Below, piece by piece: positions 1-8,227 of a stretch of DNA of 64,000 bases (positions are counted from its first letter, which is position 1; every line of letters starts with the position of its first letter). The stretch is from the NCBI GenBank assembly GCA_963825345.1, contig CAWGSQ010000010.1:133573-197572 (forward strand), read 5' to 3'. This DNA comes from JACVRW01 sp963825345. Its GTDB lineage: Bacteria; Actinomycetota; Thermoleophilia; Solirubrobacterales; Thermoleophilaceae. The notes under the pieces are model-generated. The model was given only the letters and a program-made list of their open reading frames with translations, ran no database searches and was not told the origin of the DNA. Made by a program: the position numbers and the translations under genes.

Positions 1-562
1 CCGTGGCGGCGAGCGCCTTCCGGGGGTCGAAGCGCTCGTCGACCTTGCGCCGCTTGGCCCGGATGCGATCCGCCTCACGCGGTCCGCGCGCATTCGCGAG
101 CCGCCTGGTGAGCCGCTCGCTCGCCTTGACGTCGACCTGCATGTCGAGCAGGTTCGCGCCCGTCTCGGCGAGGATCTGAGTGAGCCCGACGGCGCCCTCG
201 AGGTCGTCGCTCGCGCGCGCGTCCGGCCTGCCGGCGCTCTCCAGCAGCACCATGCCCTCGATCAGGTCCGGGTCGACCCCAGCCTCGTCCGCCGCCGCTT
301 CGATGTCGTCGCGAAAGGCGGCCACTCGGCCCGCCGTGGCGGTCACGCCGCCCGGGCTCTTCGCGTACACGACGTGGCTGTGCCCCGCCGCGGCCCGCCT
401 CTCGAACTCGTCCTCGCGGCCGCTCTCGTACGCGTACGGGTCGCCCTCGATCTCGAGCGGGCTGTAGCTCGGCGGATCGTCGTCGCGGAGCAGGACATAG
501 GCCGCCGCGCCCATGGCGAGCAGCAGCAGCAGGACGGTGAGCGCTGGAAGGCGGCGGATCAC
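1..562 (-). CDS. Lytic transglycosylase-like protein (3' part cut off by window edge)
   Basis: The minus-strand frame from a GTG at 562 runs open to base 1, so 187 residues are visible and the C-terminus lies outside. Residues about 6-24 form one hydrophobic segment (LPALTVLLLLLAMGAAAYVL), a membrane anchor or uncleaved signal. Residues about 95-135 carry the soluble lytic transglycosylase pattern: an ESA motif whose Glu would be the catalytic acid, followed by a GAVGLTQI stretch. This family cleaves glycan strands of peptidoglycan outside the membrane. The gene starts 14 bases after the stop of the secreted hydrolase at 577-2583, so the two may be co-transcribed. The start is a choice: an in-frame ATG at 514 would cut into the hydrophobic segment. 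Family call is from motif only. Confidence 0.75.
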   Translation of the reverse strand, partial: MIRRLPALTVLLLLLAMGAAAYVLLRDDDPPSYSPLEIEGDPYAYESGREDEFERRAAAGHSHVVYAKSPGGVTATAGRVAAFRDDIEAAADEAGVDPDLIEGMVLLESAGRPDARASDDLEGAVGLTQILAETGANLLDMQVDVKASERLTRRLANARGPREADRIRAKRRKVDERFDPRKALAAT

Positions 563-576
563 GCCGCCTCAGGTTG

Positions 577-2583
577 TCAGGGAACGCAGGGAGCGCCGCC
601 GCAGACGTCGATCACGCTACCGCCGACCTGGAGGAACTCGGACTTCTGGCTGCGCGCCTTCGGGCTGTTGCGCGGGGCGCTGTGCGGGTCCTTGCCCTCG
701 CGTGGGGGCGTGTTCGTGGTGGGCGGCGCCGGAATTCCGGTGTCCCACAGGACCATCGCCGAGCCGCCGAACGGGAACGCGTCGAGATGAGGAATCCCGA
801 AGTAGGGGTTCATGTCGGTGTGGCGTCCGGGCGCGAGCGCCGGCCAGCGCACCGATGCTCCGATGGTGCGCGCCTCCACCTCGGCGGTCACGTTCGCCAC
901 CTGGTGGTCCGCGAACGCCACGTGCATGAGGACGTTGTGCGCGGGAGTGCCCGGAAGCGGGTCGTCCGTGATGTGGTGGGCGTAGCCGTTCGCCTCCCCG
1001 CGATCCCAGAGCAACTGGATCAGGGAGAGGAGCAGCGGGCGCTCGAGCTCGTTCGGGTAGGAGTCGTAGAGGCCGAGCGGCGTGTCGGCGCCCTCGATGT
1101 TGCCGTGCGCGTAGAGGTCGAAGTCCACCGAGCGCCGCAGGAGCGTCGAGTAGTTCATGCCCGGCACGCCCAGCACGGCACGGTCGAAGTCCGGCGCCAG
1201 GGCGGTGAGCGCGCCGCCCATGATCCCGCCCTGCGAGTTGCCGTCGTAGAAGAGCCGTGACTGGTCCACGTCGAGTTCGCCCCAGTCGCGCTTCAGCATC
1301 CAGCGGCCCACGTACATGAAATTCACGAAGCCCTGCTGGGCACGGTCCGCGAGCGTCGGGAAGCGCGACAGATCCTGAAGCAGCGTAAGCACGTTCGGCA
1401 CGTCGAGGGTGGACATGCCGGTCCAGTCCGTCGCGCAAAACACGAAACCGTGCTCGTTCGCCATTGCGCGCACGTTGTCGCCAGTCACCTCGCCCGCACC
1501 GCCGAGCAGGCCGTGGCCGTAGAGCGACGGCCGGAGCGGGCCGGGCGGCGGGTTCTTCGGGATCACGCAGACCACGTTCGCGAGCGTGGTGTTGCCCGGG
1601 ATGCGCTGCGGCATGCCGTCCGGGCCGAGGGCGAACTCGGAGCCCGGCGGGCAGCCCGGGGCATTGAGGAAGCACGGGACCGTGACGTTGCCGCTGATTC
1701 GGATCGAGTCGCCCAGGTCGCGGCGGCCGTCGGCCTCGGCCTCGTCGGGCACGTTGTCCGGGAGATCTGGGTTCGGGACGAAGGTCGGCTCCGCTCCGTC
1801 CGGCACCAGGTCGGCCAGGTTGTCGTCGCCGAGCTCGGCGAACGCCTCGTTGCGGATCTTGAGGGCGCGGCCGCTGAGGCCCTCGCGGCTGGCCACCGTG
1901 AAGTCCCAGGCGAGGTAGAGCTCCTTGCGCTCGATGCCGGCGTCGCTGAGGGTGCGGAACAACTGCTCGAAATGAGCGCGACGGGCTTCCACCTGCGGGT
2001 CCGGCTTCCTGTCGCGCAGGGCTCTGAAGGCGGCGCCGGCCTTGATCTTGCGACCGCCGGCGTCCTTGAGGTTGCGCAGCGCCACGATGTAGCGCTCGCC
2101 CTCGTCGAAGTTCACGGCTGGTCGGACGATCAGCGTCACGTCGCGCGGGTCGGCCGGGTTGGCGTCGAGCTCGGACCAGATCAGCTGGCGCTCGAGCGTG
2201 CGCGCGTTGATCACAACGATCGGCTGGGCGGGATCGAACGAGCGCTCGATGTCCGTGATGGGCACCGCGCCCGTGCGGGCGAAGGCCGCGGGCGTGTCGA
2301 GCCCCGGCACCTTCGTCACGATCATGTTGCCCGGGCTGAAGCCGTCGTTGTAGTTGTAGGGCGCGGCGCTGACAGGCTTGCCGAGCCGGTTGCGCGGCAT
2401 CCAGTCGTCCCGCAGGGCGAGGCGCCGCCCGGTCGGGCTCGACGCGTCAGCGGTCGTGAAGTGGTCGTTCGGCCACGGGTACAGGCACGCCGAGGGATCG
2501 AGCGGATCGCAGGCGAAAGCAGCGCCTGCCGGCAGCAACAAGAACGCGGCAACGACCGCACTGATGAGCACCCCTGCTCGCAC
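577..2583 (-). CDS. Secreted alpha/beta-hydrolase-like protein, 668 aa
   Basis: A GTG start is followed by a typical signal peptide (hydrophobic residues 5-22, AFA cleavage region). The mature part opens with a Cys- and Pro-rich segment, then a region resembling the N-terminal domain of bacterial virulence-factor-type lipases. An oxyanion-like YGHGLLGG and a nucleophile elbow GNSQGG (Ser about residue 450) point to a serine hydrolase fold. His-containing segments near the C-terminus (HTDMNPYFG) could supply the catalytic His. Substrate cannot be told; a secreted esterase or lipase is my inference. The C-terminal 70 residues are Pro/Asn-rich and end in a Cys-containing tail. The dispersed palindromic repeat at 2632-2677 lies just upstream. 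There is no Shine-Dalgarno sequence before the GTG. Confidence 0.7.
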   Translation of the reverse strand: MRAGVLISAVVAAFLLLPAGAAFACDPLDPSACLYPWPNDHFTTADASSPTGRRLALRDDWMPRNRLGKPVSAAPYNYNDGFSPGNMIVTKVPGLDTPAAFARTGAVPITDIERSFDPAQPIVVINARTLERQLIWSELDANPADPRDVTLIVRPAVNFDEGERYIVALRNLKDAGGRKIKAGAAFRALRDRKPDPQVEARRAHFEQLFRTLSDAGIERKELYLAWDFTVASREGLSGRALKIRNEAFAELGDDNLADLVPDGAEPTFVPNPDLPDNVPDEAEADGRRDLGDSIRISGNVTVPCFLNAPGCPPGSEFALGPDGMPQRIPGNTTLANVVCVIPKNPPPGPLRPSLYGHGLLGGAGEVTGDNVRAMANEHGFVFCATDWTGMSTLDVPNVLTLLQDLSRFPTLADRAQQGFVNFMYVGRWMLKRDWGELDVDQSRLFYDGNSQGGIMGGALTALAPDFDRAVLGVPGMNYSTLLRRSVDFDLYAHGNIEGADTPLGLYDSYPNELERPLLLSLIQLLWDRGEANGYAHHITDDPLPGTPAHNVLMHVAFADHQVANVTAEVEARTIGASVRWPALAPGRHTDMNPYFGIPHLDAFPFGGSAMVLWDTGIPAPPTTNTPPREGKDPHSAPRNSPKARSQKSEFLQVGGSVIDVCGGAPCVP

Positions 2584-2631
2584 GGATCGGCGATTGTGGC
2601 AGCGCGGCGCGAGACGCGCGCCGGTTCAAAG

Positions 2632-2677
2632 CATCCTGCTTGGACTACCCATACGGTGGTCTAGGCAGGACGGTCGA
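2632..2677. repeat. Dispersed palindromic repeat, copy A
   Basis: An imperfect 46-base palindrome whose arms are CATCCTGC and GCAGGACG around a core ACTACCCATACGGTGGT. It begins directly after the stop codon of the acyltransferase gene at 2678 (minus strand). A second copy at 56553-56602 matches over about 38 of 45 positions when reverse-complemented. Both copies sit at gene 3' ends, so a terminator or REP-like element is likely. Confidence 0.7.
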
Positions 2678-3457
2678 CTACGCGTCGACTGGGCGGCGGC
2701 CTGCTGCCTCGGCGCGCTCGCCCGCGGCTCGGCGGGCGTCGCGGGCGCTGCGTATCGCGCTCTTGCGGCCCTCGCGGACCAGGCGCGTGTGGAGGTCGCG
2801 GATGCGCGCGAAGAGGGCCTCCGAGGCCGCCTGCGCTTCGTCCTTGGTCGGCTCCTCCACCCGCTCGAACTTGAAGGGTTCTCCGAACTGGATCGTGACC
2901 TTCGGGAACTGGAGGCGCTTCCAGTTGCGGGCCCGCTCCGTGCCGGCGATCGCGGTGGGCACCACGGGGGCGCCCGACTCGAGCGCCAGGCGGCCGATGC
3001 CGTGGCGCGGCTTGCCGAGCTCGCCCGTGCGCGAGCGGCCGGCCTCGGCGTACATCACCACGATGTCGCCGCGCGCGAGCACGGCGTGGGCCGTCTTGAA
3101 GGCCTCCTCGTCCTGATGGCCGCGCCTCACCGGGAAGACGCCGCCGTTGTGATAGACGACCTGCATCGGCCACTTGAAGAGCTGTGACTTCGCCATGAAC
3201 TGCACCTTGCGGCGCAGGTACACGGCGACGAAGAAGTGGTCCAGGAACGAGAAGTGGTTCGGGGCGATGATCACCGGCCCCTCGGCAGGGATGTTGTGCG
3301 AGTCGATGCAACGGGCCCTGTAGAAGAACAGCAGGTAGGGCGTGAGCACGAGCCGAACGAACTCGTACATCCAGTTCGGCCGCTTTGTGCGCTGGCGCTC
3401 GTGGAACCTGTCGAAGTGCTCCGCCGGCCGCGGATCCTTGTACACCTGCGCCTTCAC
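2678..3457 (-). CDS. plsC: 1-acyl-sn-glycerol-3-phosphate acyltransferase family protein
   Basis: Members of this family transfer a fatty acyl group to lysophosphatidate at the inner membrane face, giving phosphatidate. The catalytic NHxxxxD motif is at residues 67-73 (NHFSFLD), followed by FPVRRG and by an EAGRSRTGE block equivalent to the EGTRS motif that binds the phosphate. The membrane-associated segment is residues about 34-46. The start was set at the GTG at 3457 because AAGGA lies seven bases before it; the preceding GTG at 3463 is too close to that site. The protein is then 259 residues, normal for the family. It begins 11 bases after the glpK stop, so glycerol phosphorylation and acylation may be produced from one transcript. 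The C-terminal 30 residues are basic and Ala-rich. Confidence 0.85.
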   Translation of the reverse strand: MKAQVYKDPRPAEHFDRFHERQRTKRPNWMYEFVRLVLTPYLLFFYRARCIDSHNIPAEGPVIIAPNHFSFLDHFFVAVYLRRKVQFMAKSQLFKWPMQVVYHNGGVFPVRRGHQDEEAFKTAHAVLARGDIVVMYAEAGRSRTGELGKPRHGIGRLALESGAPVVPTAIAGTERARNWKRLQFPKVTIQFGEPFKFERVEEPTKDEAQAASEALFARIRDLHTRLVREGRKSAIRSARDARRAAGERAEAAGRRPVDA

Positions 3458-3467
3458 CTGCACATCC

Positions 3468-4928
3468 TTACCCGGAGCGGTCCTGTTCGTTACTCCGGGC
3501 CCGTGCGAGCGCTCGCGCCCAGCCCGCCAGCAGCGTTTCGCGCTCGTCCGCGGACATCGACGGCTCGTAGCGCGCGGCCTGGCGCCACATCGCGCGAACG
3601 TCCGCTTCGCTCCACTCGCCGGTGGCCACGCCGGCAAGGTAGGCGGCGCCGAGCGCCGTCGTCTCCGAGACCTCCGGCACCACCACGGGCACGCCCAGAA
3701 CGTCGGCCTGGAACTTCATCAGCCAGCCGTTCACGACAGCGCCGCCGTCCGCCTTCAGCTCCTCGAGCGCGACGCCCGACGCCTCCTCCATCGCCCGCAC
3801 GGCGTCCACGGTCTGGTAGGCCATCGCCTCAAGCGCCGCCCGCGCGAGGTGTGCCCGGCCGGAGCCGCGTGTGAGGCCCACGAGCGTCCCGCGCGCGTAC
3901 GGGTCCCAGTGCGGCGAGCCGAGCCCTGTGAAGGCGGGCACGAGGTACACGCCGTCGTTCGAGTCGAGCGAGCGGGCCAGCTCCTCCGTCTCATCCGCCG
4001 TCCGGATGATGCCGAGCTGGTCGCGCAGCCACTGCACGGCCGCGCCGGTCACGAAGATCGCGGCCTCGAGCGCGTAGTCCACGCGCTCCTCCACTCCCCA
4101 CGCGATCGTGGTGAGGAGCCCCTCGGCCGGCTCTGGCATGTCCGTGCCCGCGTTTTCGAGCACGAAGCTGCCGGTGCCGTAGGTGTTCTTGCCGAGTCCG
4201 GGCTCGTGGCAGGCCTGCCCGTACAGAGCGGCCTGCTGGTCGCCCGCGATGCCGGCGACCGGCACCGAGCCACCGAACTCCGAGGTCTCGCCATACACGT
4301 GAGCGCTCGGGCGCGGGTCCGGAAGGGAGCCGGGGTCCACACCGAGGAGGTCGCAGAGCTCCGGGTCCCAACGCTGCTCGCGGATATCGAAGAGGAGCGT
4401 GCGCGAGGCGTTCGAGAGATCCGTGGCGTGCTCGCCCGTCAGCTTGAAGACGAGCCAGGCGTCGATCGTGCCGAACGCGGCGTCCGCGGGCACGTCGCCC
4501 TCGCGGATCAGCCACTCGATCTTCGTGCCCGAGAAGTAGGGATCGAGCACCAGCCCGGTGCGCTCGCGAAAGAGCGGCTCGTGGCCCGCCTCCTTCAGCT
4601 CGTCGCAGCGGCGCGCCGTGCGGCGGTCCTGCCAGACGATCGCCCGGTGAAGCGGCTCGCCGCTCTCGCGGTCCCATGCGACCACGGTCTCGCGCTGGTT
4701 CGTGATCCCGATGCCGGCGAGCGAACGGCCGTCGATGCCGGCGGAGTCGAGCGCCTCCTTCGCGACCGCGCGCGTCACGTCCCAGATCTCGCTCGCGTCG
4801 TGCTCCACCCAGCCGGGACGCGGAAAGTGCTGGCGAAACTCGCGGTAGGCGCGTCCGACAGGCTGGCCGCGCTCGTCGAACACGATGCAGGTGCTGCCGG
4901 TCGTGCCCTGGTCGATCGCGAGGATCAA
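3468..4928 (-). CDS. glpK: Glycerol kinase
   Basis: Phosphorylates glycerol with ATP to sn-glycerol 3-phosphate in the cytoplasm. The N-terminus ILAIDQGTTGSTCIVFDE is the FGGY-kinase phosphate-binding motif; QFRQHFPRPGWVEHD, TNQRET, the IVWQDRRTA segment and GTGSFVLENAG are standard GlpK signatures. From the TTG at 4928 the protein has 486 residues, close to the usual 490-500. The frame stays open upstream to an ATG at 5012, but those extra residues do not resemble GlpK and would overlap the divergent start at 5011. No Shine-Dalgarno sequence is visible for the TTG, so the start is the uncertain part. A plsC-family gene follows closely on the same strand. Confidence 0.92.
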   Translation of the reverse strand: MILAIDQGTTGSTCIVFDERGQPVGRAYREFRQHFPRPGWVEHDASEIWDVTRAVAKEALDSAGIDGRSLAGIGITNQRETVVAWDRESGEPLHRAIVWQDRRTARRCDELKEAGHEPLFRERTGLVLDPYFSGTKIEWLIREGDVPADAAFGTIDAWLVFKLTGEHATDLSNASRTLLFDIREQRWDPELCDLLGVDPGSLPDPRPSAHVYGETSEFGGSVPVAGIAGDQQAALYGQACHEPGLGKNTYGTGSFVLENAGTDMPEPAEGLLTTIAWGVEERVDYALEAAIFVTGAAVQWLRDQLGIIRTADETEELARSLDSNDGVYLVPAFTGLGSPHWDPYARGTLVGLTRGSGRAHLARAALEAMAYQTVDAVRAMEEASGVALEELKADGGAVVNGWLMKFQADVLGVPVVVPEVSETTALGAAYLAGVATGEWSEADVRAMWRQAARYEPSMSADERETLLAGWARALARARSNEQDRSG

Positions 4929-4996
4929 GGTCGTGGCGCAAGCACCGGGCGGCGCCCGGTACGCAGCGAGGTCATTCCGGCAGCCTATCCCGCCGG

Positions 4997-5002
4997 TATC
5001 GT
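4997..5002 (+). promoter_or_regulatory. Probable -10 box (TATCGT) for a leaderless start
   Basis: TATCGT ends eight bases before the ATG at 5011 and there is no Shine-Dalgarno sequence. This spacing places the transcription start at or next to the start codon, as in actinobacterial leaderless genes. Confidence 0.4.
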
Positions 5003-5010
5003 CCCGGCCC

Positions 5011-5223
5011 ATGCCCGACGTCGAAGCCCACATCACAGGAACCGTCTGGAAAATCGAGTGCCAGGTCGGCCAGGCCGTCGAGGAGGGCGACACGCTCGTG
5101 ATCCTCGAGTCCATGAAGATGGAGATGCCGGTCGAGGCCGAGGACGAGGGGACCGTCAAGGAGATCGTCTGCTCGGAGGGCCAGTCGGTGTCCGAGGGCG
5201 AGACGCTCGTCGTCCTCGAGTGA
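5011..5223 (+). CDS. Biotin/lipoyl attachment domain protein, 70 aa
   Basis: The whole protein is one biotinyl domain: ESMKMEM at residues about 34-40 holds the Lys that receives biotin, with the flanking GTV and EGDTLVILE strands typical of biotin carboxyl carrier proteins and of free-standing BCCP-like domains in actinobacteria. It lacks the long Ala/Pro linker region of AccB, so it may serve an acyl-CoA carboxylase encoded elsewhere. The stop overlaps the GTG of the crotonase gene that follows, suggesting coupled translation. Confidence 0.88.
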   Translation: MPDVEAHITGTVWKIECQVGQAVEEGDTLVILESMKMEMPVEAEDEGTVKEIVCSEGQSVSEGETLVVLE

Positions 5224-5996
5224 CTGAGAAGCTCCAGCTCGACGAGCCGGCGGACGGAGTCGCGCGGCTCACGATCGCGAACCTCGAGCGCCGCGGCGCA
5301 CTCGACCACGAGATCCTCGACGCGCTCGCCGAGCACGCGCGCACGCTCGATGCCCGCTGCCTCGTGATCCGCGGGACCGGAGACATGTTCTCGGCCGGCT
5401 ACGACATCGGCAACCTCAGCGAGCAGGAGTTCGAGGAGAGCGCCGAGAAGCTCGTGGCCCACCCCTTCCACGACGCCCTCGAGGCGCTCGAGGCATACCG
5501 CTATCCGGTGGTCGCGGAGATCAACGGGCACGCCATCGGCGGCGGGCTCGAGCTGGCACTCACGTGCGACATCCGGCTTGCCGCGAGCGGCGTGAAGATG
5601 GGGATGCCGCCCGCGAAGCTCGGGCTGATCTACTCGCACACGGGTCTGGCGAAGTTCATCGACGTGTGCGGGCCCGCCAACACGGCGGAGCTGTTCTTCG
5701 TGGGCCGCAACGTGGACTCAGAGCGCGCGCGCGAGATGGGGCTTGTGAATCAGGTGGTTGATCCCGTGGCGCTCGAGGCGCGCGTGCTCGACCTGGCCGG
5801 CGAGATCGCGTCGAACGCCCCGCTCTCGCTCGCGGGCAACAAGCAGCTGCTTCGCGAGCTGCGCGCGCTGAGGCTGCCCGCCGACCTCGAGCGCAAGCTG
5901 GTCGAGCTGCGCGAATCGTGCTTCGCCTCCGAGGACTTCCGCGAGGGAGTGCAGGCGTTCGCGGAGAAGCGTAAGCCGCAGTGGCGCGGCCGCTAG
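5220..5996 (+). CDS. Enoyl-CoA hydratase/isomerase family protein (crotonase)
   Basis: 258 residues, the usual size for this family. The crotonase signature is clear: a GDMFSAGYDI segment contributing the first oxyanion-hole amide, then INGHAIGGGLELALTCDIRLA with the second oxyanion hole, and KLGLIYSHTG. The Glu pair that hydrates enoyl-CoA is not obvious at both expected positions, so isomerase or hydrolase activity is possible. The GTG start shares bases with the stop of the preceding biotin-carrier gene (GTGA overlap). The start is supported by this overlap and by protein length. The 3' end overlaps the convergent cupin gene by four bases. Confidence 0.88.
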   Translation: MTEKLQLDEPADGVARLTIANLERRGALDHEILDALAEHARTLDARCLVIRGTGDMFSAGYDIGNLSEQEFEESAEKLVAHPFHDALEALEAYRYPVVAEINGHAIGGGLELALTCDIRLAASGVKMGMPPAKLGLIYSHTGLAKFIDVCGPANTAELFFVGRNVDSERAREMGLVNQVVDPVALEARVLDLAGEIASNAPLSLAGNKQLLRELRALRLPADLERKLVELRESCFASEDFREGVQAFAEKRKPQWRGR

Positions 5997-6343
5997 CCGT
6001 AGTCCTCCTCTTCCAGCCATTCGGTCACGAAGCGCGGGCTTGCGTGGATGTTCACCTGGCGCAACGGGCCGTCTCCTGAGTTCACGAACGCGTGCGGCTC
6101 GCCGGCGGGGACGACAACCACGTGTCCCCCGGTTACCTCGCGCTCGCCGTGCGGACCGCGAAAGGTGGCCTGGCCCTCGAGCACGATGCAGACCTCGGCG
6201 TAGTCGTGCGTGTGCAGAGAAGGCCCGCGACCCGGCGCGGCGTCCAGCAGGAAGAACGACACATCCGCGCCGCCACGGTCGGCGCCCTCGAACTCGAGCG
6301 AGTTGTTGGCGTTGCGCAGCTCGTCATTTCGGATCACCTTCAT
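5993..6343 (-). CDS. Cupin-domain protein, 116 aa
   Basis: A single small beta-barrel cupin. The first metal-binding motif is HTHDYAEVCIVLEG (two His and a Glu) and the second is PAGEPHAFVNSG with the last His. Such proteins may be sugar isomerases, dioxygenase-like enzymes or ligand sensors; no DNA-binding domain is attached. Starts at ATG 6343; the divergent methyltransferase gene starts 18 bases away, so the two share a very short promoter region. Confidence 0.85.
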   Translation of the reverse strand: MKVIRNDELRNANNSLEFEGADRGGADVSFFLLDAAPGRGPSLHTHDYAEVCIVLEGQATFRGPHGEREVTGGHVVVVPAGEPHAFVNSGDGPLRQVNIHASPRFVTEWLEEEDYG

Positions 6344-6361
6344 GGCTGCCAGTATGCCCCG

Positions 6362-7180
6362 GTGCTCCGCGAGGCCGTCGATCTGCTCCGCTGCCCCGTC
6401 TGCGGGAGCGCGCTCGAGGAGGGCGAGGGCGTCCTGCGCTGCGCCGAGGGCCACTCCTTCGACATCGCGCGCCAGGGCTACGTGAACCTCGTGCCAGGCC
6501 CGGGCGACACGGCCGAGATGGTCGAGGCTCGGGACGTGTTCCTGGCCGCCGGCCATTTCGCGCGCCTGACCGCAGTCCTTGCGGAGGCCGCGGCGAACAC
6601 CGACGTAGCCGGCGCCGTCATCGACATCGGCGCAGGCACCGGGCATCACCTCGCGCGCGTGCTCGATGCCATGCCGGATCGCATCGGGCTCGCGATCGAT
6701 GCCTCGACGGCGGCGCTGCGGCGCGCGGCCCGCGCGCACCCTCGCGCAGCCGCGATCGGCGCTGACAGCTGGCGCGACCTGCCGCTCCGCGACGGCGCCG
6801 CCGCCCTGATCCTCAGCGTCTTCGCACCACGCAACCCCGCCGAGATGGCGCGCGTGCTGGCGCCGGGCGGCGCGTTGCTGGCCGTGACGCCCACCACGCG
6901 CCACCTCTTCGAGCTCGTGGGCCCGCTCGGCCTGCTGTCGGTCCCCGAGGACAAGGCGGACCGGCTCGACGAGCAACTGGGGGGCCACTTCGAACTGAGC
7001 GAGCGCCGCGCGGTCGAGCACGCGATGTTCCTGAACCGCGAGGAGGCGGCGCAGCTCGTGCGCATGGGCCCGAGCGCCTGGCACGTGGACGAGCAGACCG
7101 TGGCCGAGCGCCTGGCCGTCCTGCCCGACCCCCTCACGGTCACCGCGTCCGTGACGCTGTCCCGTTTCGCCAGCGGCTGA
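6362..7180 (+). CDS. RlmA-like 23S rRNA guanine-N1 methyltransferase family protein
   Basis: The N-terminus holds a zinc ribbon CPVCGSAL...CAEGHSFD (Cys-x2-Cys, then Cys-x3-His), followed by ARQGYVNL, both hallmarks of RrmA/TlrB-type methyltransferases that modify G745 or G748 in 23S rRNA hairpin 35. The SAM-binding motif I is VIDIGAGTGHH, and NPAEMARVLAPGG follows. Length is 272 residues, as expected. TlrB members give macrolide resistance and RrmA members are housekeeping; which of the two this is cannot be decided here. Start GTG 6362 was chosen because the zinc ribbon begins ten residues later. Confidence 0.85.
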   Translation: MLREAVDLLRCPVCGSALEEGEGVLRCAEGHSFDIARQGYVNLVPGPGDTAEMVEARDVFLAAGHFARLTAVLAEAAANTDVAGAVIDIGAGTGHHLARVLDAMPDRIGLAIDASTAALRRAARAHPRAAAIGADSWRDLPLRDGAAALILSVFAPRNPAEMARVLAPGGALLAVTPTTRHLFELVGPLGLLSVPEDKADRLDEQLGGHFELSERRAVEHAMFLNREEAAQLVRMGPSAWHVDEQTVAERLAVLPDPLTVTASVTLSRFASG

Positions 7181-7207
7181 CGCTTGACTCGCCCGGGCTG
7201 AGGTCTC

Positions 7208-8227
7208 ATGGTTGCCCGCATGGGCCTTGGCGTCGGGTTCACTCCCTTTGAAACCCGAACCGACGTGATCGCCCGTGTTGCCGGTCACGCCGAGGACATC
7301 GGGCTTGACCGTGTCGATGTAGCTGAGGGCTGGACGCATGACTCCATGATCGTGTTGGCGGAGCTCGCGGCGCGAACGTCACGCATAGGCCTGGGCACGT
7401 CTGTTGTCTCCGTCTGGGGCCGGACGCCGGCGACCATGGCACTCGGCGCGGCGGGGCTGCAGCGCTGCTCCGGCGGTCGCTTTTCGCTCGGAATCGGGGC
7501 GGGTAGCCCACCGCTGGCGGAGGGCTTCCACGGCCTGCGGTGGGAGCGACCGCTCGCGCGGATGCGCGAGACCCTCGTTGCGGTTAGGGCACTCCTCGCC
7601 GGCGAGCGACTCCCTGAGCCGGCGCCAGGCGCGCGGGCTCTGCGCCTGGGGGTCATGCCCGAGTCGCCGGTGCCGATCCTGCTGGCGGCGCTGGCTCCGG
7701 GCTCGGTCCGGCTCGCGGGGGAGCTCGCCGAGGGTTGGACGCCGTTCCTATGGGCTCGGTCGCGTATCGGACAGGGAAGGGAGCTCCTCCAAGAGGGTGA
7801 GGCCCGCTCCGAGGCACCCAGGCGCACACAGGCTTCGCTCGGCGTCCCGGTCGCACTGGGAGCTGACGAGGCGAGCGCCCGCAGCCTCGCGGCGTGGTGG
7901 CTGTCGACTTACCTCACGCGCATGGGCCCGCTGTACCCGCGCATGCTTGGCGAGCGCTTCGGCATGGGCGCGGCCGTGAGCGCAATGCTGAAAGCAGCGG
8001 ATGGCAACGCGGCACCCGAACTGCCCGCCGCAGCCGAAGAGCTGGCTCGCGATGTAACGCTGTTCGGCACCTACGACGAAGCCGGCGACGCCATCGCCGC
8101 CTGGTTTGCCGCCGGGGCCGACAATCTCAACCTCGTCCTTCCTCCTGGCCACCCCGAGGAGGAACTCCTGGATTTCCTGGACGTGGCCCGCTCCCGATAC
8201 GTCCGGGCCGGTACTAGCGCAACTTGA
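7208..8227 (+). CDS. LLM-class (luciferase-like) F420/FMN-dependent oxidoreductase
   Basis: 339 residues with the bacterial luciferase-like TIM barrel: a GLGVGFTPFETR N-terminus, IGLGTSVVSVWGRTPATMA, then RFSLGIGAG, the pattern seen in F420-dependent enzymes of actinobacteria. Substrate is unknown. GAGGTCTC before the ATG gives a weak ribosome site. The last 14 bases overlap the convergent GNAT gene. Confidence 0.82.
   Translation: MVARMGLGVGFTPFETRTDVIARVAGHAEDIGLDRVDVAEGWTHDSMIVLAELAARTSRIGLGTSVVSVWGRTPATMALGAAGLQRCSGGRFSLGIGAGSPPLAEGFHGLRWERPLARMRETLVAVRALLAGERLPEPAPGARALRLGVMPESPVPILLAALAPGSVRLAGELAEGWTPFLWARSRIGQGRELLQEGEARSEAPRRTQASLGVPVALGADEASARSLAAWWLSTYLTRMGPLYPRMLGERFGMGAAVSAMLKAADGNAAPELPAAAEELARDVTLFGTYDEAGDAIAAWFAAGADNLNLVLPPGHPEEELLDFLDVARSRYVRAGTSAT

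Noticed and set aside
577..1260. Plus-strand frames in 180-1260 and 1450-2664 as genes.
   Set aside because: They are antisense to the secreted hydrolase and the lytic transglycosylase, whose signal peptides and motifs are clear.
3342..5996. 884-codon plus-strand open frame ending with the crotonase.
   Set aside because: Only the last 258 codons resemble a known protein; the rest is antisense to glpK and plsC.
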